A DNA stretch of 58,444 bases from Nitrosarchaeum sp. (GTDB lineage Archaea > Thermoproteota > Nitrososphaeria > Nitrososphaerales > Nitrosopumilaceae). The stretch lies in contig JAIOPB010000062.1 in NCBI GenBank assembly GCA_021414105.1, forward strand, positions 1 through 58,444, given 5' to 3'. This document shows, in pieces, positions 33,609 through 41,895 of the stretch. Position 1 is the first letter of the stretch. Each line of letters begins with the position of its first letter. The translations under genes were made by a program, and so were the position numbers. The notes beneath the pieces are model-generated. The model was given only the letters and a program-made list of their open reading frames with translations, made no database searches and was not told where the DNA came from.

Positions 33609-34364
33609 ATGACTTGGTTATATGATTCTCATATTCATTTATCTGATCCAGATTATGAATATGATTTGGATCATACAATCAAAGGAATGGAAAATATGAA
33701 AATCAAAGCTTGTTGTGTCTCAATGGATAATATGACCTCTAAAAGAACTTTGGAGCTTGGAAGAAAGAGCAAACTTATCTTACCTTTTATTGGAATTCAT
33801 CCTGAACGTGCAAACGATGATCTAGAACTGATGATAAATCTAATTAGTGAAAATCAACAACATATTTCTGGTATTGGAGAGATCGGACTAGATCCTACGT
33901 ATGTAAAATCTAACGAAGATAACAAAAGACAAATCTATCTTTTTGAATCTCTTCTCTCTTTTGCAGAAAAATTCCAAAAACCTATTTCAATTCATTCCCG
34001 GAAAAGTCTTGATGAGATATTTTCTATAATTCCCTCTTATGACATTAAGCATGCGTTACTACACTGGTTTGATGGAAGCAAAAAACAACTTCAAAAAGCA
34101 ATGGATATGGATTTTTTTGTTTCCTATGGTCCCGTTTTAATTTATGCAAATGACAAACAAATGCTGTTATCTAAAACATCTGAGACAAAAATTCTTGTTG
34201 AAACAGATGGTCCTGTAAAATTCTCAAAATGCTTTGAAATGAAATCTGGACAAATTAGTTTTATTCCAAGCGTTGTGTTTTGTGCCTCAAAAATACTAGG
34301 TAAGTCATATGATGAAATGGCTTCATTATTGGAAGAAAATTCAAAATCATTTCTCCAAATATAG
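33609..34364 (+). CDS. TatD-like metal-dependent hydrolase
   Basis: 251 residues, TIM-barrel amidohydrolase fold. The metal-binding DSHIHLSD is at residues 6-13, followed by FIGIHPE, GIGEIGLDP, KPISIHSR, LLHWFDGS and ILVETDGP, which give the His/Glu/Asp ligands of the TatD family (DNA 3' exonuclease or related phosphoesterase). A GTG start at 33549 would add 20 basic residues and overlaps the histone promoter; the box A position favours the ATG used here. Confidence 0.88.
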   Translation: MTWLYDSHIHLSDPDYEYDLDHTIKGMENMKIKACCVSMDNMTSKRTLELGRKSKLILPFIGIHPERANDDLELMINLISENQQHISGIGEIGLDPTYVKSNEDNKRQIYLFESLLSFAEKFQKPISIHSRKSLDEIFSIIPSYDIKHALLHWFDGSKKQLQKAMDMDFFVSYGPVLIYANDKQMLLSKTSETKILVETDGPVKFSKCFEMKSGQISFIPSVVFCASKILGKSYDEMASLLEENSKSFLQI

Positions 34365-34395
34365 GTATAAAAAACCCTAGTTCATTACATGAGGA

Positions 34396-34716
34396 ATGGA
34401 TAGAATTAAGCGTCTTTCTTATGAAGTATTAGGTGGACACAAGCCAAAATTCGGGGAAGATTTTGCTGATAATAAGAAAGCATTAGATCAAATAGCTATA
34501 ATTCGTTCAAAAGGACTAAAAAATGAAATTGCAGGTTACATTACTAAATTTATTAAAAAAGAAAACCGTGAAGAAAAAGCAAAACAATCTCAAATAGAAT
34601 CTTCTAAAATTGAAAATTATACTTTGGAAGAGAAAATTTCTGAAGATGATGCCATTGAAGAGGAAATTATTGCAATAACATCTAACTCAGAAACAAATGC
34701 AGACGCAGAAGAATAA
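34396..34716 (+). CDS. rps17e: 30S ribosomal protein eS17 (S17e) with acidic tail
   Basis: 106 residues. The first 60 match archaeal/eukaryotic S17e: KFGEDFADNKKAL and SKGLKNEIAGYITKFIKK. The last 45 residues are an acidic Glu/Ser tail (EEKISEDDAIEEEII) that bacterial-size archaeal S17e lacks. Starts 31 bases after the TatD-like gene. Confidence 0.9.
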   Translation: MDRIKRLSYEVLGGHKPKFGEDFADNKKALDQIAIIRSKGLKNEIAGYITKFIKKENREEKAKQSQIESSKIENYTLEEKISEDDAIEEEIIAITSNSETNADAEE

Positions 34717-34767
34717 ACCACATAATAAGCCAAAAAATTAATTGTTAACATTCTTGATGATCCATAT

Positions 34768-35541
34768 ATGATAATGATTAAACTTGTAGGAGGAGCAAAA
34801 AAGTCATTTTTTACTGATATATTAAAAATTGATAAATCTGATATCTACATTAAAGATCTTATTGATTTACTATTGGAACTAAAACCTACTAACACTCCTA
34901 ACTTAGATGTTGAAAATATATTGATAGCGATTAATGGTGTTGATTCTTCTGCTCTGGAAGGAAAAATGACTAAAATAAAAAATGATGATGTAGTAAGTAT
35001 AATTCCTGTTATTCATGGAGGTTCACCTAAAAGACTGATTTTCAATGTTTCAAACAAATTAGTCCAGGTGATTGAAATTCAAGGTCAAAAACAAATTGAT
35101 ATTGCTTATCTTGATACCCTCCGAAAGCAATTTCCTGGAATTAAACTTCAGGCCATATCTAGTAATTTTATTCTAAATAATTATCATCTAAAAAAAATTA
35201 TTTCCTTATCTGTTTCTTCTGATAAAAATAATATTTTACTTTCAAATAAATTTGAAATGGATATTTTAATGCGCTTTGCTATTTCTTCACAGATTTCTTC
35301 TGCAATTAATTCAGCTGGAATCAAATCACAACAAAATTTTATTTTGATTGCTCTTGGTAATAAAAAAACATTAGATGCACTTTATAAAGAACTGAGTTTT
35401 ATGTCTGTTAAAATATTCTCGAAAGATAATACTTCATTTATAAAAAAATATTTCCAAATAACAAATAAACAACTTGATGTAGTTTTGTCAAAAAATCCTC
35501 TTGAAGATATACTAATAGAAAAAGCTGCTATTTTACTCTGA
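34768..35541 (+). CDS. Fusion of a MoaD/ThiS-type ubiquitin-like domain and KEOPS subunit Cgi121
   Basis: 257 residues. Residues 1-86 are a beta-grasp sulfur-carrier-like domain: VKDLL-like IKDLIDLLLEL, ILIAINGVDS, VVSIIPVIHGG, ending in a Gly-Gly pair (84-85) that in SAMP/MoaD proteins is the C terminus. Residues 95-257 match Cgi121 of the KEOPS complex (N6-threonylcarbamoyladenosine in tRNA): LLSNKFEMDILMRFAISSQISSAI aligns with the conserved MEILVRASGQRQIHEAI block, and ILIEKAAILL with the C-terminal helix. It converges on the THUMP gene with a 9-base overlap. Assignments are by eye. Confidence 0.82.
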   Translation: MIMIKLVGGAKKSFFTDILKIDKSDIYIKDLIDLLLELKPTNTPNLDVENILIAINGVDSSALEGKMTKIKNDDVVSIIPVIHGGSPKRLIFNVSNKLVQVIEIQGQKQIDIAYLDTLRKQFPGIKLQAISSNFILNNYHLKKIISLSVSSDKNNILLSNKFEMDILMRFAISSQISSAINSAGIKSQQNFILIALGNKKTLDALYKELSFMSVKIFSKDNTSFIKKYFQITNKQLDVVLSKNPLEDILIEKAAILL

Positions 35542-36054
35542 TATGCTTCTCTTAGTTTTTTCTACGCTCAAAACATCTTCTTTTTTGACAATTGCAATTC
35601 CTGTTTGATTTCCCAACACTTCAATTAATATAATTTTATCAGGGAATTCTAATGATACTTTATTTTTAATTTTTTTTGCTATTCTAGAAATTAATTCTTG
35701 ACTTGAAATGTTAGAATTTCTTTTCTCAATTGATATTCTATATGATTCTCCATTAGAAATTAATTCAATTAAATCTGAAATTCCATCTTCAATACTTTCA
35801 ATCTTGGTTTCTATAATTTTTTGAATGGGGATTATTCTGAGACAATATCTAATACACCATGGTTCATCTAGTAACATTTCTTTGATTTTTTTTACAACCT
35901 CAATTGATTCTAATTTTGTTTCAGCAGTCAAAATTCCCGACATATTTGTGATAGTTATTTTAGGTTCTGAATCTCCTATTTTTTCTAAAATATCTATTAA
36001 TTCTTGTCTAGTTTCCGATTCTAAATGTCTGGCACATGTAATTATTAGATTCAA
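35533..36054 (-). CDS. THUMP domain protein (Tan1-like)
   Basis: 173 residues covering an N-terminal ferredoxin-like part and a THUMP RNA-binding domain (about 60-165: IRYCLRIIPIQKIIETKIES, SYRISIEKRNSNISSQELISRIA, GIAIVKKEDVLSVEKTKR). It resembles archaeal/eukaryotic Tan1, the tRNA-binding adaptor for N4-acetylcytidine formation. Its ATG overlaps the sua5 stop by 4 bases. Which modifying enzyme it serves is unknown. Confidence 0.88.
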   Translation of the reverse strand: MNLIITCARHLESETRQELIDILEKIGDSEPKITITNMSGILTAETKLESIEVVKKIKEMLLDEPWCIRYCLRIIPIQKIIETKIESIEDGISDLIELISNGESYRISIEKRNSNISSQELISRIAKKIKNKVSLEFPDKIILIEVLGNQTGIAIVKKEDVLSVEKTKRSISE

Positions 36055-36650
36055 AGTATTTTCAAGATCTCATTTCGTGTTAAAACTCCTTCTCTGTGAA
36101 TTTTCAATTTTCCTTCTTCAAATTCAATTATTGTTGATTCTCCCTCACTTGTTATTATTCCCCCATCCAAAAAAAGATCAAAATCGTGGATGTTTTGATA
36201 ACACTCTTGTGGGTTTCTAAATGGACCGGTTCCAGAAATATTTGCGCTTGTTCCAATAACAAAATCGCATTCTTTTAAAAGTTCTAATGTACATTGATGT
36301 TTTGGAACTCTAATTGCAATTTTATCAACACCATTTAGTGCTGCTTTAAGTTTTTCATCTGTTACTTTTAAAATTAAAGTCAGAGGTCCTGGCCAAATTT
36401 TATGTGCAATCTTTTCTGAACCTTTGTCGAATTCTACAATTTTTGCTGCAACCTCTTTTGAAAAAGCTAAAATTGGAAGCGATTTTGAAATTTCTCTTGA
36501 TTTAATTTTGTAAATTCTTTTAATTGCTTCTTTATTATATGGATCACAACCAATTCCATATACAGTATCTGTTGGAAAAACAACAATACCACCATTTTTG
36601 ATTATTTCACTTGCTTTTGCAATATTTTCTTTATTACACTTTAATTTCAA
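36051..36650 (-). CDS. sua5: L-threonylcarbamoyladenylate synthase (Sua5/YrdC family)
   Basis: 199 residues, YrdC domain. It makes threonylcarbamoyl-AMP, the donor for the KEOPS complex. FPTDTVYGIGCDP, KSREISKSLPIL, WPGPLTLIL, AIRVPKH and GTSANISGTGP are the family blocks. The extra C-terminal Sua5 domain is absent. It is upstream of the THUMP gene in the same direction and near the Cgi121 fusion. Confidence 0.94.
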   Translation of the reverse strand: MKLKCNKENIAKASEIIKNGGIVVFPTDTVYGIGCDPYNKEAIKRIYKIKSREISKSLPILAFSKEVAAKIVEFDKGSEKIAHKIWPGPLTLILKVTDEKLKAALNGVDKIAIRVPKHQCTLELLKECDFVIGTSANISGTGPFRNPQECYQNIHDFDLFLDGGIITSEGESTIIEFEEGKLKIHREGVLTRNEILKIL

Positions 36651-36734
36651 TTACCTTGTTCGTATTCTTTTCTTTAATTATTCATTTACATTTGAATAAG
36701 TTTTTTAACGAACAAAAATTTCTAATCATAGAAC

Positions 36735-36824
36735 ATGTCTACACCATCATCTGAGTATGAAGATACAGATTTTCAAGATGATTTTGATGATGATTTAGAT
36801 GAATTTGAAGAAGCAGAAAACTAG
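36735..36824 (+). CDS. Acidic miniprotein, 29 residues
   Basis: ATG-to-TAG frame of 29 codons, almost half Asp and Glu (starts MSTPSSEYEDTDF and ends FEEAEN). It is divergent from sua5 and its end overlaps the end of the winged-helix gene by 4 bases. A TTTTTTAA lies about 30 bases upstream. Could be an acidic DNA-mimic or binding peptide; no evidence for either. Confidence 0.4.
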   Translation: MSTPSSEYEDTDFQDDFDDDLDEFEEAEN

Positions 36825-37108
36825 ATTGTTAGGCCAAAATTATCTGCAAATGTTGTGAATGTGTAATATGCTTGAAGAAACTCTCGTCCTGATTGACTAA
36901 TTCTATATTTGTTTGAACCTTGTGCATCTACTTGTTCTAATAATCCTTGAGATACTAGAGTCTTCAAGATTCTAGAAATTCTAGAATGTGAAATGTTAGC
37001 TTTTCTAATCAGATAAGTTACTGTGGCACCTTCTTCATCTTGGAGGTCATCACGCGTAGTAGACAATATGTCTCCAATAATTTTCATATGTGTTCTATAT
37101 TCAACCAT
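36821..37108 (-). CDS. Winged-helix transcription regulator, paralogue of 29642
   Basis: 95 residues, same plan as the regulator at 29642: YRTHMKIIGDILS, ANISHSRISRILKTLVSQGLL as recognition helix, YRISQSGREFLQAY as wing and a terminal amphipathic helix. These small regulators are expanded in Thaumarchaeota. Target unknown. Confidence 0.85.
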   Translation of the reverse strand: MVEYRTHMKIIGDILSTTRDDLQDEEGATVTYLIRKANISHSRISRILKTLVSQGLLEQVDAQGSNKYRISQSGREFLQAYYTFTTFADNFGLTI

Positions 37109-37235
37109 GTCTGTTCACTGTATACGTTAATTTCACAATTTCTATGAGAGTGAGTTGATATTTTGCAATATACTAAAAAGATAAAAGAATTTGACAAATT
37201 TAGATTTTGTAATTAATTTGAGCCTAGTAACTAAA

Positions 37236-37877
37236 TTACTCTAAATCATCATCCAATTTTATCTTAGTTAAAGGAATTTTGCTTACTGGAATAAACAATG
37301 CAATCAAACCTCCAATTTTGATAGCCATAGAAACTGAATATAATATAGATTCTGGAAACACAAATGAATACCATCCTAAAAATTCTCCAAGTGCTAATAA
37401 TGCCAATCCAACTGCTACAGATATAGCTCCTTTGTTTTTGTTTTCAAAATATGATAATATTGTTTCAATTGCTCCATAAGCCAATAGAATAAATGAAACC
37501 GATCTAAAGATGTGTTCTATTTGTACCGAAGACACTAAGAACAATGGAAAAATTCCAATCGTTCTGAAATACCTTGATTTTGGAAAAAACGATTTGATGC
37601 TATGTGAAAATGCTATGAAGAAATATCCTATTGTTTGAATGACAATTCCTAATGTCTGAATCCATCTTTCTATGTTGCCTGATTTTATTACAAAATCTTC
37701 CATCATATATCCTGCCCATATTACAAAAAACCCAATACTGATTGAAAAAAATGCAACTGTTAATCTAAATAATGTGGGACTACCTGTATTTCTAAATCCC
37801 CTTATTGACATTATTCCTATTGCAAGTCCTACCAAAAACCCAACCAAATTTAGTATATTTTCTAATAGAAATTCCAA
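37236..37877 (-). CDS. Polytopic membrane protein, 213 residues
   Basis: About seven hydrophobic segments spread over the whole length with short loops (ILNLVGFLVGLAIGIMSI, LTVAFFSISIGFFVIW, IVIQTIGYFFIAFSHSI and others), tail KLDDDLE. The size and helix number resemble the small seven-helix membrane proteins of archaea, but a retinal Lys cannot be assigned with confidence. Lone gene. Confidence 0.7.
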   Translation of the reverse strand: MEFLLENILNLVGFLVGLAIGIMSIRGFRNTGSPTLFRLTVAFFSISIGFFVIWAGYMMEDFVIKSGNIERWIQTLGIVIQTIGYFFIAFSHSIKSFFPKSRYFRTIGIFPLFLVSSVQIEHIFRSVSFILLAYGAIETILSYFENKNKGAISVAVGLALLALGEFLGWYSFVFPESILYSVSMAIKIGGLIALFIPVSKIPLTKIKLDDDLE

Positions 37878-37937
37878 TGATGTTTAACAATTCCTCAATC
37901 TAATTATTTTAATCTGCTGAATGATTTCACAATGTTG

Positions 37938-38147
37938 TTAATCCCATTCATCTAATGACCCTGCAGACTGACCTTCAGTACTACCAGCATAATCTCCAAG
38001 AATGTCTGAGTATGTTGTTTCATTATGTGCAACAAATTTAACATATTCTCCATAACTCATATCTAAATCACAGTTTCCACATTTTACAAAAGAAAAGTCC
38101 ATTGATAATTCTGCTGTTTTCTTACATTTCGGACATTTTATCTTCAC
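37938..38147 (-). CDS. Zinc-ribbon protein, 69 residues
   Basis: N-terminal ribbon CPKCKKTAEL...VKCGNCDLDMSYG gives a CxxC-x15-CxxC site, followed by an acidic, Ser/Gly-rich tail ending DEWD. Possible transcription or translation accessory. It is divergent from the next gene by 77 bases. Confidence 0.75.
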   Translation of the reverse strand: MKIKCPKCKKTAELSMDFSFVKCGNCDLDMSYGEYVKFVAHNETTYSDILGDYAGSTEGQSAGSLDEWD

Positions 38148-38224
38148 AATTAATTTTGCATTTGTTATCTATTATTGCTTTACATTCAATAAAAGATAAA
38201 AGGAGTTCTTTCTTGCTACCCTCT

Positions 38225-38506
38225 ATGAGTCGAACTTGTACAAAATGTAAAAACCCTATCCTTGATAATGAGGAACTTGACATGGTTGCTGAAAAATATC
38301 CAATTTGTAACAAGTGTTGGGCTGAATGGAAAGAATACCGTGTAATGGTAATGAATGAAATGAGACTTGATATGTCTATGGCAGATCATCGAAAACTACT
38401 AAAAAAACATGAAAAAATCTTTGCAGGCGTACTTTCTCCTGAAGGAGAAATAATAGACTATACTAATGAAGACAATAGAAAACCCGATAAACTTCCAGAC
38501 GCCTAG
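38225..38506 (+). CDS. YggX-like protein with an N-terminal CxxC zinc ribbon
   Basis: 93 residues from the ATG at 38225 (box GATAAAAGG about 28 bases upstream; the longer frame from 38102 is non-coding). Residues 5-30 hold CTKCKNPI...PICNKC. The following WAEWKEYRVMVMNEMRLDMSMADHRKLLKKHEKIFAG matches the Iron_traffic (YggX) pattern of bacteria, where the protein protects Fe-S enzymes. Extra CxxC pairs are not in bacterial YggX. Confidence 0.72.
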   Translation: MSRTCTKCKNPILDNEELDMVAEKYPICNKCWAEWKEYRVMVMNEMRLDMSMADHRKLLKKHEKIFAGVLSPEGEIIDYTNEDNRKPDKLPDA

Positions 38507-38964
38507 AACTTCAAGCATTTTTTTGCGTTATCTGGTATGATTATCATTAATTTTCTTTTTTGTTCTTCATCAAGATCAATAATTATTTTCTTGATTGTTT
38601 GTGAAAGAATGTCTTTTTTTCCTTCATCCAATGTTAAGAAAATCTCTAATATTCCATCTAAATTAAACGCAATTAATTTTTGTGGAGATTCAGAAATCTC
38701 ATTGATGTAGCCAGAGAATAACCCATTTCGCTGTTCTTCTGACAGTGTAGTTAAGATCTCTAACCATGTTTTGAAAAGTTTTGCAAAATTTGGAAAAGGA
38801 ATTGTAGGTCCAGCTTCCAGAGCATTATTGATGATTTCTTTTCTCTCTACTTCTGTCATTGAGAAAAATTCCATCATTCTTTTTTTCAAAACAGGTATTC
38901 TAAGAAAATCTGGAAGATTTGCCAAGATTACTATGATATTTCCTGCATAATTTGGTTCTGTCAA
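38503..38964 (-). CDS. Conserved hypothetical helical protein, 153 residues
   Basis: Soluble, almost wholly helical, with repeated patterns LxxLPDFLRIPVLKKRMMEFF, LEILTTLSEEQRNGLF and IFLTLDEGKKDILS that suggest a helical repeat fold. Overlaps the end of the YggX-like gene by 4 bases. Not recognised. Confidence 0.6.
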   Translation of the reverse strand: MTEPNYAGNIIVILANLPDFLRIPVLKKRMMEFFSMTEVERKEIINNALEAGPTIPFPNFAKLFKTWLEILTTLSEEQRNGLFSGYINEISESPQKLIAFNLDGILEIFLTLDEGKKDILSQTIKKIIIDLDEEQKRKLMIIIPDNAKKCLKF

Positions 38965-39015
38965 CGATCAATTCTATTTCTAATTGAATATTAAATCATC
39001 TGACAACACTTCAGC

Positions 39016-39024
39016 TTAAATAAA
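39016..39024 (+). promoter_or_regulatory. Box A of purA
   Basis: TTAAATAAA centred about 25 bases before the purA ATG. Confidence 0.5.
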
Positions 39025-39044
39025 CGGAATTCAAGTTCGAGAAT

Positions 39045-40046
39045 ATGACTTCAACTGTTGTTGTTGGTGGATTTTTTGGAGATGAAGGTAAAGGAAAGAT
39101 CATCTCATATTTGGCAATGAAAGATAACCCAAAAATTATTGTTCGTGGCGGTGCTGGTCCAAATGCCGGTCATACAATTAGAGATGGTGATAAAACATAC
39201 AAAGTCAGAATGCTCCCAAGCGGATTTTTGAATAAAAATGCAAAAGTGATGATTGGTCCTGGAGTTGTCATTAATCCTGCTGTTTTATTAAAAGAAATAC
39301 AAGATTTTGATACGTCTGGACGTTCATTTATTGACAAACATTGTGGAATTATTGAAGAAAGTCATATCACACGCGACTCTAAGGGTGAACTAAAAGAAAA
39401 AATTGGCAGTACTGGTTCTGGTACTGGTCCTGCAAATGCAGATAGGGCAATGAGAATTTTAAAATTGGCAAAAGACATTGACTCTTTATCTTCACTGATT
39501 GTAGATGTTCCTGCTGAAATAAACTCCGCACTTTCTCTAAATCAAAATGTATTAGTTGAAGGAACTCAGGGTACATTTTTATCTTTATGGCATGGGACGT
39601 ATCCTTTTGTAACTTCAAAGGATGTTACTGCTTCTGGAATTTGTGCTGATGTTGGGCTCGGACCAAAAAAAATAGATGAAGTAATTGTTGTTTTCAAATC
39701 ATACGTTACACGCGTTGGAACTGGACCATTAGCAAAAGAACTCACGCTTGCAGAAGCTGAAAGCAAGGGTTGGTCTGAATTTGGAACTGTAACTGGTAGA
39801 CAAAGACGTGCAGCTGATTTTGATTTTGATTTAGCTAGGCGTGCAATCATGCTCAACAGTGCAACTCAAATTTCTATAACAAAATTAGATGTGATATTTC
39901 CAGATTGTGCAGGTAAAACATCTTTTGAAGAACTTTCTAAAGACGCACAATCATTCATAAATAATATTGAAGATAAATTAAACACGCCTATAACAATAAT
40001 TGGAACAGGACCTGCTGTAAATGAAATCATTGACAGAAGAAAATAG
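39045..40046 (+). CDS. purA: Adenylosuccinate synthetase
   Basis: 333 residues, the short archaeal form (bacterial enzymes have about 430). It couples GTP hydrolysis to IMP plus aspartate condensation. The GTP loop is FFGDEGKGK (11-19), and RGGAGPNAGHT, GSTGSGTGPANADR, EGTQGTFLSL and TGRQRRAADFD follow in the normal order. The next step is PurB, encoded at 22077. Confidence 0.95.
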   Translation: MTSTVVVGGFFGDEGKGKIISYLAMKDNPKIIVRGGAGPNAGHTIRDGDKTYKVRMLPSGFLNKNAKVMIGPGVVINPAVLLKEIQDFDTSGRSFIDKHCGIIEESHITRDSKGELKEKIGSTGSGTGPANADRAMRILKLAKDIDSLSSLIVDVPAEINSALSLNQNVLVEGTQGTFLSLWHGTYPFVTSKDVTASGICADVGLGPKKIDEVIVVFKSYVTRVGTGPLAKELTLAEAESKGWSEFGTVTGRQRRAADFDFDLARRAIMLNSATQISITKLDVIFPDCAGKTSFEELSKDAQSFINNIEDKLNTPITIIGTGPAVNEIIDRRK

Positions 40047-40095
40047 CCTGGAAAATTTTGGGTAAGTTTAATTTAGTACTGTACAAAAAATAACC

Positions 40096-40758
40096 GTGGA
40101 TAAATTACCTCGTTACATTCAAGTCTCTTCCACACTGGAATTTTCTAGATTAGTGTGTGCTCTTGAACGTGCACCACGTGTATCATTTCTTCATGAACAT
40201 AATGGTCAGAAAGTTTTATCAGTTCAAATGGATGTATTGAAAGAAAAACCAATTGTGTATTATACTCCATTTGAACACAACGGTCATTACATTTGTTATG
40301 GATTAAAAGGTGGAAAAGAAGAATCTGATATTGTAAATTCTACCTCTGATGCAAGTAAGCTATATTCACCTATTGTAAGAATAAAATCTCTCCCCGATGC
40401 CTTGAAACCTGGAAATGGAACTGCTGACAGATATTTGCCTATTGAGCTGGAAGATCTGTCTAGTCTTGCAAAACTTACTTGGGGTTTTGAAGACGCACCG
40501 TTTCCGTTATTTCTATTTCCACATATTGATAAATGGCTTGTTGGAGTTTTTATGAATTTTAATGAAGAAGGAACTTCTTATTTTTGTCATGTAGTCCTTG
40601 ATGCTGATCCTGAAAAACCATTCTTAAAATTTACAACTAATAATGATGCTGAACCTTCGTTTGTAGAAAATCCCTCAGAACATGGTTATTCATATGTTAA
40701 AATTATAAAACTAAAAGAAACACATCCCTTAGTTGATTATGGCCACCTTCAAAACTAG
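40096..40758 (+). CDS. Conserved hypothetical protein upstream of pyrF
   Basis: 220 residues from a GTG start, soluble and mainly beta. Stretches include PRVSFLHEHNGQKVLSVQ, YYTPFEHNGHYICYGLKGG and FPLFLFPHIDKWLVGVFMNF. No family recognised. The end overlaps the start of pyrF, so it is co-translated with it; a link to pyrimidine synthesis is only suggested by that overlap. Confidence 0.65.
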   Translation: MDKLPRYIQVSSTLEFSRLVCALERAPRVSFLHEHNGQKVLSVQMDVLKEKPIVYYTPFEHNGHYICYGLKGGKEESDIVNSTSDASKLYSPIVRIKSLPDALKPGNGTADRYLPIELEDLSSLAKLTWGFEDAPFPLFLFPHIDKWLVGVFMNFNEEGTSYFCHVVLDADPEKPFLKFTTNNDAEPSFVENPSEHGYSYVKIIKLKETHPLVDYGHLQN

Positions 40759-41479
40759 AATTTCTCAGATCTCAAAAAAGAATGGTAAAATTATTCTTGC
40801 TAATGACTATGACTTATCTGTGAATAATTTAGAGACAAAAACCATACAGAACATCAAAAAATTGCATCCATATCTATGTGGAATTAAACTAAATTTTCAT
40901 TTATTGTTACCTCTGAGTTTCAAAGAAATTTCTAAAATCAATCAAACTGCTCATAATTATGGATTACAAACAATTGCTGACATTAAATTAAATGATATTG
41001 GAAGTACAAACAAAGTTACTACAGAACATCTCTGGAATTTAGGTTTTGACGCAGTAATCGCTAATCCGATTATGGGATTAGATAGCCTAAAACAATTAGT
41101 GAAATTATCTCACAAGAAAAACAAAGGTGTTATCACATTGTGTCATATGAGCGCACCTGAAGCCAAATTATCATATGATATGGAAATTAAGATGGGTAAA
41201 AAACAACAACTCTATCAATTGTTCTTGGATTGGGCTATTACCTCTAAAGTTGATGGAATTGTAGTTGGTGCAACGTTTCCAGAAATTATTAGATATTGTA
41301 ATAAAAAAGCAGGTACAAAATTAGATATATTTTCACCCGGCATTGGTACACAAGGTGGAAGTGTTAAAGAGGCCATCTCCGTTGGCACTGATTATCTAAT
41401 TATAGGCAGAACAATACTTAATGCTAAAAATCCTGTGACTGTTTTAAAAGAATTACAACTACAAAGTTTTGGTAAGTAA
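40739..41479 (+). CDS. pyrF: Orotidine 5'-phosphate decarboxylase
   Basis: 246 residues, beta/alpha barrel, final step of UMP synthesis. The catalytic tetrad motif is DIKLND (Asp81, Lys83, Asp86), CGIKL supplies the other Lys, and the phosphate-binding end is FSPGIGTQGG and YLIIGRTI. The ATG at 40739 is within the previous gene; a TTG two codons earlier is possible. Its end overlaps the convergent Nudix gene by 21 bases. Confidence 0.92.
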   Translation: MATFKTRISQISKKNGKIILANDYDLSVNNLETKTIQNIKKLHPYLCGIKLNFHLLLPLSFKEISKINQTAHNYGLQTIADIKLNDIGSTNKVTTEHLWNLGFDAVIANPIMGLDSLKQLVKLSHKKNKGVITLCHMSAPEAKLSYDMEIKMGKKQQLYQLFLDWAITSKVDGIVVGATFPEIIRYCNKKAGTKLDIFSPGIGTQGGSVKEAISVGTDYLIIGRTILNAKNPVTVLKELQLQSFGK

Positions 41480-41878
41480 TGATTTTGATTTAGATAAAAT
41501 TGATCTTGCATTATCGAATGTTGTTTTCTCCATAGCTGTTTGATAATCCATCCAAGTATAATCCAGATGTTCGTGTGAAATTGAAACCTCTTTAGTTTTT
41601 GTCTCTGCTAAGAAAAAAACAACTTTCTTATGAACTAGTTCTCCCTGAAATTGAAAATTGTATTCTATCCATTCCTCAAAATCATCTAAAAACACAACGT
41701 CTGTAATTCCTGTCTCTTCTCGTGTTTCTCTTATAGCTGTTTGATGAGTTGTTTCACCTTCTTCCATTTTACCTTTAACAAAATCCCAATGCCCCGATGG
41801 ATAATGTAATAATAAAAATAAAACTTTTGAATTCTCTTTTCTAAACAACACTATGCCTGCAGATATTTCTTCTATCAT
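41459..41878 (-). CDS. Nudix hydrolase
   Basis: 139 residues. The Nudix box is read in GKMEEGETTHQTAIRETREETGI (about 36-58; REtrEE metal site). AGIVLFRKENSKVLFLLLHY and GHWDFVKGK before it point to the Ap4A hydrolase-like group. Lies 17 bases downstream of the cis-prenyltransferase gene in the same direction. Confidence 0.92.
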   Translation of the reverse strand: MIEEISAGIVLFRKENSKVLFLLLHYPSGHWDFVKGKMEEGETTHQTAIRETREETGITDVVFLDDFEEWIEYNFQFQGELVHKKVVFFLAETKTKEVSISHEHLDYTWMDYQTAMEKTTFDNARSILSKSKSLLTKTL

Positions 41879-41895
41879 TTTTATATCTGTCCTAA

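Noticed and set aside
36821-37108. Antitoxin-like partner for a neighbouring toxin
   Set aside because: The winged-helix protein has a dispersed paralogue and no toxin-like gene beside it.
37236-37877. Rhodopsin
   Set aside because: About seven helices, but no convincing retinal-binding Lys context in the last helix.
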